64,000 bases of DNA. It comes from Phyto melanocephala. Lineage: Eukaryota > Arthropoda > Insecta > Diptera > Rhinophoridae. Below the pieces are notes generated by a model. It had not been told where the DNA came from and did no database searches. It saw only the letters and a program-made list of their open reading frames with translations. Numbering within the stretch: position 1 is the stretch's first letter; each line of letters begins with the position of its first letter. Below are positions 1 through 10,697 of this stretch, in pieces. Both the position numbers and the translations under genes were made by a program. The stretch covers positions 172,402,235-172,466,234 of the forward strand of contig OW799233.1 in the NCBI GenBank assembly GCA_941918925.1, read 5' to 3'.

Positions 1-182
1 TTTTCGTAACACCTGAAAAAAAAGTTAATGGGTTGCCACTTTCATAGAAAAAATATGACTCGATTATTTGACTCTCTTCTGTAAGGCATGTGGTGCGATA
101 CTGTACCCTGTGAGATATATTTACACAAAATTGATCAAAATTGTTAAAAATTAATTAGATTTAAAAAAAATTACAGGTAGCT

Positions 183-260
183 TAATATTTCTGTGGCTTG
201 GGGCTCAAAGAGCCAATGTCAAAATATTTACTTTTGAGAAAATTGAAAATTGAAAAAAAT
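183..260. repeat. One arm of a GTGGCTTG-type MITE
   Basis: This stretch (core TTCTGTGGCTTGGGGCTC, then GAGCCAATGTCAAAATATTT) closely matches the left arm of the inverted-repeat element at 59305-59562. No partner arm is seen downstream, so it is a solo arm or truncated copy. The first 182 bases hold nothing recognisable. Confidence 0.6.
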
Positions 261-407
261 TGAAAACTTTACAGACTATCTATTTTCTAAATATAAATTT
301 TGAGGGAGTTATAAAATTGTTTTGAAAAATTGTTTTCCTAATTATTGGGTGCAAATCATATCTTTGGAACGTGGTTTTTGAATTTAATATCTTGTACGTC
401 ATAATGA

Positions 408-470
408 GTTAGGTAAGGTTAAAGAAGAGAAGCATTAAGAGCCCAAACCCCAGACAGGTATAAACATATG
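408..470 (-). repeat. SINE-like tail fragment
   Basis: Read on the minus strand this ends in a CTAACTCA-type tail after GAGCCCAAACCCC..CAGACAGGTAT on the plus strand. The same arrangement (TTAGGTTAGG, then GCCCAAACCCATGACAGGTA) occurs at 54085-54155. The TTAGGTTAGG tail links both to the SINE 3' ends at 21.1 and 22.1 kb. Only the 3' portion is present, with no A or B box. Confidence 0.45.
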
Positions 471-540
471 CCCAATTGCCATGTTATGCACTCTGAAGGA
501 ACGAAACTCCCCAAGGAATATGCATAAATATAGCTTTGTT

Positions 541-1256
541 ATTCCGTTTGTTATTTTTACAGTATTTATTTACGACCAAATAAAAAGTACATATAAAGAA
601 TCCTTTAGCGAGGTCGATTTAACTATGTCTGTCCGTCTGTCCAACCATCCGTCTGTCCATTTGTATAATGGTTGAAATCAACCTTTTGAAACCCACACAG
701 CTCCGAGATATGTTTTGGACCCGTTTATTGAATGTCATTAGCGGAAAATATTTTTTTAATCGGCAAAAATTTCAACTTTATATTAATATTCCACCAACAA
801 AATTTTATTTTAACAACTAACGCATATTGTCCCTGATGCATTCTTATTGCTATACGTATGTATACATACATATATGTACATAATGGTACAAGCTGTGTGA
901 ATTTTTGTTGTAGTTGTTATATTTCTTTATACTCAAACATATACACAAAGGTATGTAATGCAGACTTTGCCAGCTGTATTGCCATAATTACAAAGTTTTT
1001 CGTTTATTTACTGCACGTCGCACGAACATGATCGCACACAACAAGTACATGATGACATGCCATGAAAAAACAAACGAAGGCCTATAAAATTACGAAGATT
1101 TTTGTTAATTAACTGTACGTTGCACGACCAACAAACCAACAAACAAGAGCAAGAAAATCTGTTACACAAACAACTTATATATGCTTATAAATGTATACTG
1201 GCACTTTTGTGAAGGATATTAAAGATTCGGCACAGCCGAACAAAGTGCACTTACAT
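541..1256 (+). repeat. Interspersed GGGTATA/TTCGGC family, decayed copy
   Basis: The internal part carries the signature CCGTTTGTTATTTTTAC and GTCTGTCCGTCTGTCC, then GTTGAAATCAACCTTTTGAA, also seen at 55.4 kb. The far end has the TTCGGC-ACA-GCCGAA hairpin followed by AAAGTGCACTTAC, matching the terminus at 55.9 kb (TTCGGCATGGCTGAA, GCACTCTTACTTG). It is noncoding. Copies of this family lie in both orientations across the window. Confidence 0.6.
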
Positions 1257-1326
1257 ATATACTTATTGTTTAATATTATAGCGTGAACAACCAATTTTTT
1301 TTTGCTGCGAAAATATCTAATTTTGT

Positions 1327-1596
1327 TTGAAAAAAGTTGTTATGTGGGAAGTTGTGCTTTGCTTTTATAATTTGAAAAAAAGTGCTGCTGCAGCACAGCA
1401 ATTGCTCATTGAAGCTTACGGTAAATGTGTTCTATCAGTTTCAATGTGGTTTGTGCGCTATTTAGAAAGCCAATTTTCGCCCAGGCCAGTAAAAAACTTA
1501 AGGGCCAAGAATCGGAAACCCTACTCTGAAAATATTTTTGCCAAGCACATAAAAAGTTTGCAAATTTATAAAGAGGTACTGCAGCAGCAATTTTAA
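1327..1596 (+). pseudogene. Mariner transposase N-terminal fragment
   Basis: The first ~45 codons read CFYNLKKSAAAAQQLLIEAYG and then SVSMWFVRY, the pattern of the first helix-turn-helix of mariner (DD34D) transposases, normally followed by a WF.RFKSGDF block. After about residue 48 the match is lost, and no DDE catalytic region follows in the next kilobase. I infer a relic of a mariner 5' end. The remaining codons to the stop are probably not transposase. No terminal inverted repeat could be assigned. An accidental open frame is the alternative, but the Lys-Lys-Ser-Ala / Glu-Ala-Tyr-Gly arrangement argues against it. Confidence 0.5.
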
Positions 1597-1764
1597 CACG
1601 TTTGCAACAAGCAAGATTTATTTTAAAGCAGGGAATTTGATAGAAATAGAATAGAAGCCGACATACTTTGTAGGATGATTTTGCATAACATAAATACTGC
1701 CTATACACATAAAAAAAAAACAATTTTTGAAACAAACCACTACTTGCGATAAAAAAGAAACTCA

Positions 1765-2246
1765 TTAAACCTGCTAAAACTATTTAGAGTAAAATGGTTA
1801 GAAAGTTTTTTCTCAGCCACTTTTAGGTCCAGTTATTTCCCCGGTTGACTACTATTAGTTTCAATCGATGCAGGATACTGTCTCTAGAATACGCTTTACT
1901 GCAAAACAGGATACCAGAAATTGTCTATATTAGTTTTAGTCTAAAAAGGTGAGCAGTATTTTTAACTTAAATTTATTTTGTACAAATGTTTTAAAATAAA
2001 AATCAAACAGCTTAGATACTAAAATAAAAATAAACTTTATTGATTAATGGCATATTTTATTAATTGATTTCCGTAATATCCGTGCAACTATTATGATATG
2101 GCTTACCACAGTTTAGCAAACACTAAAAGTATTTTACAATTGTAATATTTTATTTCAAAAATAAAGACTTTTTTGAAAATTTTTTTTCAAATTATGCAAA
2201 ATTTTGATGGTTTACAACCGCCAAATGCTCGTCGGGCTTATTTTTA
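1765..2246. other. No recognisable feature
   Basis: AT-rich sequence with no convincing open frame or inverted repeat. It ends at the TA target of the element starting at 2249. Confidence 0.6.
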
Positions 2247-2283
2247 TATCGGGTGTCCCAACTAGAACGCAATTTTTAAATTT
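2247..2283 (+). repeat. Left TIR and TA target of DD41D copy 1
   Basis: TA followed by TCGGGTGTCCCAACTAGAAC and an AATTTTTAAATTT run. Its reverse complement closes the element at 3133-3169 without mismatch over 37 bases. Confidence 0.92.
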
Positions 2284-3167
2284 GGCGCCATTCGAAGTGT
2301 CATTGTTTGACATTTGAACAATTGTTATTGTTTGCTAGTAGAAGATACGAGGTTAGTAAAAATGGAGGGCTACATGAATGAACAACGCATTCTCATTGTG
2401 AAATTGTTTTACCAAAATGGTGAAAGTTTTGCGGCTACAGTTCGCAAATTGCGATCATCCCATTTCCATCTTGATGGCTTTGTCAATAGGCAGAATTGTC
2501 GTATTTGGGGTGAGGAAAATCCTAGAGTGATTCAAGAGAAGCAAATGCATCGTCAACGTGTCACTGTGTGGTGTGGTTTTTGGGCTGGAGGAATCATTGG
2601 ACCTTTTTTTTATGAAAATGAGGCAGGTCAAGCGCAAACAGTCAATGGCGTTCGGTATCGTGAAATGATAACCAGTTTTTTCTTGCCTAGAGTTGAAGAA
2701 ATGAACGTGGAGGGCATGTGGTTTCAACAAGATGGCGCCACATGTCATACAGCCAGAGAAACAATTCAATTGCTGCATCAGTCATTTCCGGGTCGTGTTA
2801 TTTCGCGTTTTGGAGACCAGAATTGGCCGCCTATATCGTGTGATTTAGCACCTTTAGATTCTTTTCTTTGGGGTTTTTTGAAGTCGATGGTTTACGCGAA
2901 TAAGCCGACAACGACTCAAGCCTTAAAAGAGGAAATTGGACGCTGCATTAACAAAATACGGCAGCATTTATGCAAAAAGGTCATTGAAAATTTCATTAAA
3001 AGATCGCGTGTGTGCCAGCAAAGCTGCGGATGCCATCTGCACGATATATTCTTCCATACATAACCTCATTCTGTCTACTTTACGATATAATAAAGTTTTA
3101 CGATTTTTTTTTAAATATTTGTGTTTTCTTTAAAATTTAAAAATTGCGTTCTAGTTGGGACACCCGA
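2249..3167 (+). mobile_element. DD41D-type Tc1/mariner element, internally deleted copy 1
   Basis: A 919-bp element with perfect terminal inverted repeats and a TA duplication on both sides (2247-2248 and 3168-3169), the hallmark of Tc1/mariner insertion. It encodes one transposase-derived frame lacking its middle N-terminal portion. Spacing between the second and third catalytic Asp is 41 residues. A second copy with the same internal junction lies inverted at 6413-7313, so the deletion predates at least one transposition. Intact ends make it a candidate for cross-mobilisation by a full-length relative elsewhere in the genome; that is inference. Confidence 0.92.
2362..3063 (+). pseudogene. 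DD41D transposase, N-terminal half deleted
   Basis: An uninterrupted 233-codon frame. I chose the ATG at 2362 because it follows the element's leader and opens the family-typical Met-Glu-x-Tyr..NEQR start; an upstream in-frame ATG at 2314 lies in the terminal region. Residues 1-31 are the extreme N-terminus. At residues 31/32 the frame jumps straight to SSHFHLDG, removing most of the helix-turn-helix DNA-binding region and the first catalytic Asp (the SDE just before the retained HFHLDG). Still present are QNCRIWGEENP, the VTVWCGFWAGGIIG strand, D124 in FQQDGATCHTA and D166 in LAPLD, with 41 residues between them, and a C-terminal IxHLCKKVIENF block. Family members are usually about 340-350 residues, so roughly 110 are gone. 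A catalytically dead remnant is expected, although the frame itself is open. Confidence 0.88.
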
Positions 3168-3169
3168 TA
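3133..3169 (-). repeat. Right TIR and TA target of DD41D copy 1
   Basis: Reverse complement of 2247-2283, ending GGGACACCCGA then TA. Confidence 0.92.
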
Positions 3170-3487
3170 GAAGTAAGGATCATTAATTTGTTGCTTATTG
3201 ATATTATTATAGATCCAAACAGAAACTCAATAGTCTTCGGTCCCCATTTAAGCTTCAGCGGATGCGTATTTTTGTGTTAAGTAAAATTGATATAAAAACG
3301 TTAAATAGTTAATAATATTCGTAGCTCATAGGGACGATACCAGGCAGAACCTAAAGTTTCTTAAAAACTTAGCAGAAAATAAAAGTGTTTTTTTGACGTT
3401 ACTCTACTCATGAGAAAAGCCATTGTAAAGACTTTTATTAGATGGTGACAAATTGGCTTATTATATACATATTCTATATATGTAAAG

Positions 3488-3700
3488 AGTGTGCCAATAT
3501 TACCGCAAAATTTAAATTTGTCGCCATTTCTGCATTAAAGTGTTGGCATCCCGGAAAAAAAATAATATGACAGCTGACAGTTTAAGGTTAGTAAAAATGG
3601 AGCGTTACATGATAAAACAGCGTGTCTTCAATACTGAAAGATTATACAAGATTATACCAATGTATTTAGCCCAATCTTCTCTCGGATTTTTAAAGATGGA
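3488..3700 (+). mobile_element. 5' end of a related DD41D element (truncated)
   Basis: GTGTGCCAATATTACCGCAA..AAATTTAAATTTGTCGCCATT parallels the TIR and leader of the 2249 element (GTGTCCCAACTAGAACGCAA..AAATTTGGCGCCATT). It then has AAGGTTAGTAAAAATGGAGC, giving Met-Glu-Arg-Tyr-Met-x-x-Gln-Arg as the coding start. Homology is lost after about 40 bases of coding sequence. No right end is seen. It is an older, more diverged relic of the same lineage. Confidence 0.65.
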
Positions 3701-5465
3701 TGAAATCTGAAACGATTCCAAAGCAATACACTTGCAGGCAAAACAAATATTTTTATAAAGAATTGTAATTCTAATTTCTCAATTTTTAATATATTGGAAT
3801 ATTTCATTGTTATGAATAATGTTAAAAAACGAGTTGTTTTACTAATTTAGTATGAAAAATTTATAAGAAGGAATAAGGAGGGAACTCGCCTAAATCTTTT
3901 TCAAAAATACGTATCTACAACAGATTTATTTTTTTTAACGAAACTTGGGTCAAGAGAGAGATAGCAAAGGTTTTTGTTATTATAATGAGCTGTACATGCA
4001 AATGTTGTAATATTAATTTAAGAGTTTTGAAACAAAGCCTTTCGGTATTGATGACAAAGTATTTTAATATTTACACCATGGAAAAATGGAACATTAAAAA
4101 ACCACAACCTCAAGTTAAATAGGATTTCTTTCACGACATAAAAATATAATCAAACGTTGGCCAACCTTTTAGGAATCTAAACCAGCAAATACAAAAGCCT
4201 TTAACTAATAGCAAATACATTATATTCATTTATCTACTTTTGTAATTTTTTTCACTTAAAAGTATAATTAAAAAAAAAAACGATTTTACTAAAATTTTAA
4301 TTTTTTTTTGAACAACTTAAATATATAATATTTTGTATGCACATAAACGTGTATACCGCACTATACACCAGTCATTTTGCATTCCCTATATTCCTTTATT
4401 TACTTTGTTGTTGATTTAAAAAAAGGATTTTCGTGCTTCTTCTTTGTAATTATTTTTACTCTGTTGTTACTGATGTTGTTGTTACTGTTATTGTGTTCTC
4501 AACTCTGCATATGGACCAACAATTAAGTTAAGCAGTAGGTACACAACAATTTTGTTTTCTTCTTTATTATTAGCATAATTCATTTGCATATTATCAAAAA
4601 GTGAATAAAAAATAAAGGTTTAATTTAAAATTGGTTTTAGCTGCCAACAGCGAGCTACACACCTTTGATTATCACAAAAAGAAAATAATAAGCTGTAAAA
4701 GTAACAAGAAACAAGAAACAAGCAAACATCCAAAGTCTTAATCATTTTCATGTTTAATAACGCCATAATCGGCACCTTGAACTTAATTTTATAACCGGTG
4801 AGTATAGACTTTATAAACTTTTCCATTTTCTTTGTTCTTCTTCATTGTGCTAAATACAATGACATTTAATCAGCAAATGCAGGCGTTTGGGGCTTTATAG
4901 AGGTAAAATTACAAAGAACAATAATTTAAAAGAATATTGTGTCAACATTTTGTATTTTAAAACCAAAAAAAAAAAAAAAAAGAATCGAAAGACAGACGAC
5001 AAAAACAGATGCAAAATTTTAATCTTTGCATAAACCAAAATGTTGAAGGAAGGGGACAATAATAATAATAATAAATCGTAGCAAAAAATGTCTAGAAATA
5101 AAAACAATAATTTAACCACGATTAATTAATTTTTCAATTAATTTTATTGTATGAAATGAAAAGTCAGTCAGTCGAAAGGTTTAAAAAGTTGTTGACAATT
5201 AAGTTAAGAAAATAAAAAAATATTAATTATTAATATTCATTATAATTAAATGTTTTAATGCAACACAATAAAAAAATATAATAATAAAAGGGAAGATACT
5301 GTCAGTTGATAAGCTGGTGAAGAAATGTCAGTTTTTTAGAAATAGAAAATAATAAACTAATTTTTATTGTACTTTAAATCTTATACATCAATATTTCAAT
5401 TTATGAAAGATTTATAAAAAAAAACTTTTATAAAAAAATTCTCCTTCGGACAGAAAATTCTTATC
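3701..5465. other. No recognisable gene; simple-sequence tracts
   Basis: AT-rich DNA with an 18-base A run near 4964 and a short (AAT)n at about 5061-5074. The short open frames here are rich in Leu, Phe and Lys as expected by chance in such DNA. Confidence 0.6.
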
Positions 5466-5800
5466 ATATCCTACACAAAAGAGTGTATAAGGGTGTTTAG
5501 AGGTTAGCCATTCCGTTTGTTATCTCTGCAGCATTCACTTGGGACTCCCAATTCTAAATCCTTATGGATAGAAAAGTCGATTTTATTATATCTGTCTATC
5601 CAAACGTATGAGTGTTGAAATCAATTTGTGTCCCTCATATATCACACGGAATAGTTTGTAGTAACAATTTATCAAAAAAGTTTTCAGAATTTGTGGTATT
5701 GAAAATCAGCAATTTCGATCCATTAGCGGCTTAGATAAAAACCAATTCGTTTTCGAACAAACTTGTATCGTAACAATAAAATAAAATTTAAATAATTTTC
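5466..5800 (+). repeat. Interspersed GGGTATA family, internal piece
   Basis: Contains AGTGTATAAGGGTGTTTAGA, CCATTCCGTTTGTTATCTCT and TATCTGTCTATCC followed by GTTGAAATCAATTTGTG. These are the same ordered landmarks as at 541-720 and 55.3-55.5 kb. Both termini are decayed. Confidence 0.5.
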
Positions 5801-5814
5801 GAATTATATGAAAA

Positions 5815-6412
5815 ATTAGCCAAGCCCGGCTCGTGTTGCTACGCCCCTTAATGAATAAAAATGCATTCTGAATTTCAATTCAATATTAAGTGCAAGGCTA
5901 AAAATTATAACTTTTTTTACGGGCGTGGCACTAGCCACTTTTCTAGTCATGAAACTGTTTAGTCATGACAGCTCAATATGTGTGCAAGGTTTCAGAAAAA
6001 TCGGTGAAGTTCAGGTAGCTGAAAATTATAACTTTTTTTATGGGCGTGGCACTTCCCAATTTCCTAATCAAGAAATTGTATAGTCAAGACAACTCAATAT
6101 GTGTGCGCAAAGTTTAAGAAAAATCGATCTACTGCAAGTAACTAAGAAAAATAACTTATTTTTTATGGTCATGGCCCTGCCCACTTTCCTAATCAAGAAA
6201 TTGTATAGTCATGACAACTCAATGTGTGAGCAAATTTTCAGAAAATTGGGCCAAGTGCAAGTAGCTTCAAATAATAACTAATTTTTTATGGGCTCCGCCC
6301 CGCCCACTTTTTGCCTCCCATAAACACTTCCTGGAATGTGTACAAGAACTTGCCAAACTTTGAGCCGATCGGCTTTACGGTTTCGGAGTCTATAGCTAAA
6401 ACACACACACAC
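5815..6412 (-). repeat. Tandem-subunit repeat ending in a CA tract
   Basis: Three or four degenerate units of about 115-125 bp repeat the order ATAACTTTTTTTATGGGCG, TGGCAC/CCACTTTCCTAATC, AATTGTATAGTC, CAACTCAATATGTG and CAGAAAAAT. A copy in the opposite orientation lies at 58385-58895 and shares the flanks (GCCCGGC end; GATCGGC..ACGG..TATAGCTA then CA repeats). The family is noncoding. This copy is interrupted in its CA tract by the mariner-type element at 6413; its continuation (TATATATAGAT) resumes at about 7314. Confidence 0.75.
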
Positions 6413-7313
6413 AGGTGTCCCAACTAGAACGCAATTTTTAAATTTTAAATAAAACACAGATATTTAAAAAAAAATCGTGAAACTTTATTATATCGTAAAG
6501 TAGACAGAATGAGGTTATGTATGGAATAATATTCGTGCAGATGGCCGCCGTGACTTTGCTCGCACACACGCGATCTTTTAATGTAACTTTCAATGACCTT
6601 TTTGCATAAATGCTGCGGTATTTCATTAATGCGGCGTCCAATTTCCTCTTTTAAGGCTTGAGTCGTCGTCGGCTTATTCGCGTAACCCATCGACTTCAAA
6701 AAATCTAAAGGTGTTAAATCACACGATCTAAGCGGCCAATTCTGGTCTCCAAAACGAGAAATAACAAGACCGGGAAATGACTGATGCAACAATTGAATTG
6801 TTTCTCTGGCTGTATGACATGTGGCGCCATCTTGTTGAAACCACATGCCCTCCACATTCATTTCTTCAATTCTAGGCAAGAAAAAACTGGTTGTCATTTC
6901 ACGATACCAAACACCATTGACTGTTTGCGCTTGACCTGCCTCATTTTCATAAAAAAAATGTCCAATGATTCCTCCAGCCCAAAAGCCACACCACACAGTG
7001 ACACGTTGAGGATGCATTTGCTTCTCGTGAATCACTCGAGGATTTTCCCCATCCCAAATGCGACAATTCTGCCTATTGACGAAGCCATCAAGATGGAAAT
7101 GGGATGATCGCAATTTGCGAACTGAAGCCGCAAAACTTTCACCATTTTGTTAAAACAATTTCACAACGAGAATACTTTGTTCATTCGTGTAGCGCTCCAT
7201 TTTTACGAACCTCGTACCTTCTACTAGCAAACGATAACAATTGTTCAAATGTCAAACAATGACACTTCAAATGGCGCCAAATTTAAAAATTGCGTTCTAG
7301 TTGGGACACCCGA
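6413..7313 (-). mobile_element. DD41D-type element, internally deleted copy 2 (inverted)
   Basis: About 901 bp, minus strand, with the same TIR (GGTGTCCCAACTAGAACGC) at both ends. The outer end at 7313 is intact (ACACCCGA followed by TA). The inner end at 6413 has lost the first few bases and its TA and runs directly into a CA microsatellite. The internal deletion joint is identical to copy 1. The insertion lies inside the repeat at 5815-6412, so it postdates that repeat. Confidence 0.9.
6445..7200 (-). pseudogene. DD41D transposase copy 2, broken
   Basis: The frame starts at the ATG at 7200 (Met-Glu-Arg-Tyr-Thr-Asn-Glu-Gln). Codon 17 is TAA where copy 1 has TAC, a point nonsense mutation. 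The same frame continues through KLRSSHFHLDG (the shared deletion joint), WDGENP, the VTVWCGFWAGGIIG strand, FQQDGATCHTA and LTPLD. A small deletion then removes three residues after LTPLD (copy 1 has SFLWGFLKS, here FLKS). A one-base shift near GGHLHE changes the C-terminus, so the frame runs past the ancestral stop to 6445. The first catalytic Asp is absent, as in copy 1. It is clearly non-functional and more decayed than copy 1. Confidence 0.88.
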
Positions 7314-7315
7314 TA

Positions 7316-9320
7316 TATATAGATTGTGCATGTGTAACTGTTAAATGTATAGGATATAGAAATTTCAAAAATTACAGTAAAATGACAATAAATTTTTTTT
7401 TAATTGAAAACTTTTACCAAAAATAAAGCAATTCTTTGAATTATATTTATAAACTTGTTATTATTTTTCTCGCCCATTTCTCTTAACCACTTTACGTTAA
7501 ATTAATAGTACGTAAAAAAGATGAATGTTTCCTTCTACTCTTTTATTCTCCATGTGCACTTTTAAAGCATATATTTGAGTGTGTACGTGTACAGTTTTCC
7601 AAATAAATCCAAATAAATACAGACAGAAACACTATCACGTAAATGTATGTTATATGCTATATGTTACGTAGTGGCTTGAGTCTATAATTTCTCTCGATAA
7701 CCTTTTTAAAATTAATTACAGCATATAGCTAAAAGTTTAATGTTGAATAAAAATCTTTAGAATTATCGACAAATCTTTTTACCTGTCATCAGTAAAAACT
7801 ATTTCTATTGTTCTTAATATCTAATTAAAATATATGTATTAACAGAGCTATTTTTTATTAAAAATTACATTTAAGTAACTTAACGTTGACAATTAAGTTA
7901 TAGAGACCCAAATGTCAATAAAGTTGTTTGTCTTAAAGTACAATAAAATCGATCAGTAGTTTATTTACAACTACAATGATACACAATACAATACTTTATA
8001 CATTGATATAAAGACAACTGTTAGAAGAGCTTTTGTTACAATTGCTGTTGCTGATAATGCACTTTAAGATAAAGTCAATTGAAATAAAGTGAGACAAATG
8101 TATATGAAATGAATCGAACTTAAATATATTTGAAAAATAAAAATTCAAAGCTTTCTTTGTTCATTTTTTTCGATAACAAAATCGTAAATGTAACAATAAC
8201 GACGATTTAAATGTTTTACTTTGAAAATACTAACAAGTTACTAAAGGAATATTTCTAGCAAAAATAAACTTTAACAAAAAAATTGCTCAAGACCTACTTA
8301 TCTATAGAAAAGCATTATATTCATGAAATAAATCAGTTATCGTTTAGTTAGCTGTTTGTATATTTATTGTTTTAAATTTTTCTTCTAAAATATAATGTTA
8401 CAGTAGCATATTTGTAAATGTTTGCGCAGCAGGTTTTTTTATTTTCTTGTTTTTGTTTTGCATACGACTTATTCTGGACACTTTGTTGTGTCACATTCAG
8501 TTAAAGCCCAAGCAGGAGTTTATTTGAATCCATACCAACATTCACATGAACGAATGTGTTTATAAAGTTTATACCACTTTTACAAAAACACATAACAAAC
8601 TGACCACTGAATATTGTTCTAACACTATCAACAAAATTACTTCACCACCACTATAAACCAACAAATATCTTTATGTCACTTTCACTAAAAGGAACTGTTT
8701 TGTTTTTACTATGCACAGTGGCTCTTCAAGCATATTCTATGGAAAATTTTTTTTATAAATTTTGAATTTTTTTGATTGTTTTTTATCACTTTTAGTAATA
8801 TAAAAAAAGAAATTAGTTTATGTGCAATAACTTCTAATTAAATGTGACCTATTTTGCCTTTACAAACAAAAAAGTAAAAAATTTATATTTGCTTCTGAAT
8901 TAAGCCCAACTAAATGTCTGCGCAAGGCTCTTTAAGTTTATGTGATTTTACAAAAAGTGAGATCTGCAACATTTGCATGATCTGTTTACAACGAAGGGTG
9001 ATTTCCCCTAATATGTTTTCGCGATTCGCGTTTCGCAGCAAAAATCAAAATGAACCATGATGGCTCGATCTCAAAAATTTGTATTACAAAACATGTTGGT
9101 TAAAACATGATTCGGATGCGAACCATGAATGAGAGAGTGAAGCTCAAATTATACTGTCCGTGTGAACACCGTGTTAAGTTTCCAGCATACTAGTATTTAA
9201 TATAAAGAAACTAAAGTAAAAACCAGTAATTATTATTTAACTTACAATAACTCGTTATTCATATTAAGAAAATCAACCAAAAATCTTGTTTATATTTTTA
9301 AACTGTTTACTGTATTTCTA
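7316..9320. other. No recognisable gene
   Basis: AT-rich, probably intergenic or intronic. I saw no long frame, inverted repeat or family landmark, apart from the remainder of the interrupted repeat at about 7314-7340. Confidence 0.55.
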
Positions 9321-9324
9321 TTGT

Positions 9325-9565
9325 AACGGAATGGTGTAGTGATTAAAGCGTTTGCCTACAAAACCAAGCACACCAGTTTCGATCCCTAGTAGAGGACAAA
9401 AAATTGAGTTTTAAAAATTAAGTGACTTCAACCCCTTACATTTCATTTATCACAGGAAGACCCTTGACATCTAACCTTCTTGAAAAAGAGGATTAGCATC
9501 ATGGCAAGAGGTCAGGCAGCCGCCAAACCCTAAGAAAAAGGTAGAAAACAAAGATTAGCGAAGTG
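9325..9565 (+). repeat. tRNA-derived SINE
   Basis: TGGTGTAGTGATTAAAGCG at 9332-9350 resembles a pol III A box, and GTTTCGATCCC at 9376-9386 is a near-consensus B box, about 45 bases apart as in tRNA-derived promoters. A non-tRNA body follows (AGGAAGACCCTTGACATCTA, GGCAGCCGCCAAACCCTAAG). It cannot be a working tRNA because no acceptor-stem pairing was found and the sequence runs on. It belongs to a different SINE family from the two at 20.9 and 21.9 kb. Confidence 0.7.
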
Positions 9566-10695
9566 TCCTACCACTACACCAAATATACGGAAGTTGTTGT
9601 TATTAGTAACTTAAGTTGGCCGCCAAATTATCCTGCTAAAATATGATCAATCAGCTACTTATCTGAAACAACAACCGGTCAACGCAACTACTTAATAAGG
9701 AAAACTAACAAAAGACTGAATCTTACCGCAACTTTTAAGCGAGAACAACTGCAACAAATCGTGTAAGATGATGATGATAATAAGGATGACTTAGTGAAAG
9801 CCATATGCTTTCCAAAGGCGTAATAAAAATAGAATTGATGGGATAAATGGGAATAAAGAACTAAGAAAAAATTTTATGCCACTTTGTTACGGACGCAATT
9901 TTTGATTCTTCACTTTTTTATAGTTTACAGTATTCTAATGATCAAGCCATTTTATTTAACACATAATATTACGGGGTTTGATGGGTACAAAGCCATAACT
10001 ATTGACCCACATATACAAAATTAAATTTGGAACGCCATCCTAGACTTTTACTTTATTACAGTTTGCTGTATTTTATTGTTCAAAACACTTATACTTGTAT
10101 TAAGGCGGTTAAAGGGGCATATTTTTTATTAATTGGTTTAACCTAAATGTTAGTTTTTATCAAGAAATAATTTTTAAAGCTTGTATTTTGGTGTGTGACT
10201 AAAATTTTATATAATTGAAAAATAAATATATTTCTACAAAAAATTTCTACCTATACATTTGCCAATTACTGACCAATTCGTCCACAATTTGTTACGAATA
10301 TATTTAGAAGACACACTTGATTGACTACAAAGTATCCTAGGGCTGAAAAATATAAATTTTGTAGTAAAAACATTACAAACTATAGAGGCAGTCGTTGTTA
10401 TTTGGTCATATCTCTTAACTTACGGCAAGATTTTGTTAGGTATTAGTACCGAATTTTTTCTGAATATTTCCAAAAGATTTGCACCACATAAGTGTCTGTG
10501 TCTGACATGTGGTTGCTTCTTAAAGTTGATTTCAATGTACACAAGTACAGAAAAATAAACGGACATTGGTCAGAAAATGTATGGCATATTCAGAACGAAA
10601 TTTAGTTAATAAACATTTGGAATACACACTGCTGTTATGTTAAACTATGTGGTTTTGTTAAATTTATTAAATATGAACAAGAATTTTTAAGCATT
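9566..10695. other. No recognisable gene
   Basis: AT-rich sequence without coding signatures or clear repeats. Confidence 0.55.
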
Positions 10696-10697
10696 AA

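Noticed and set aside
4895..5119. 74-codon minus-strand hydrophobic frame
   Set aside because: Spans an A18 run and an AAT repeat; low-complexity artefact.
5815..6300. CRISPR-like array from regularly spaced repeats
   Set aside because: The ~120-bp units are degenerate tandem subunits of an interspersed repeat, with no short identical repeats or unique spacers, in a eukaryotic context.
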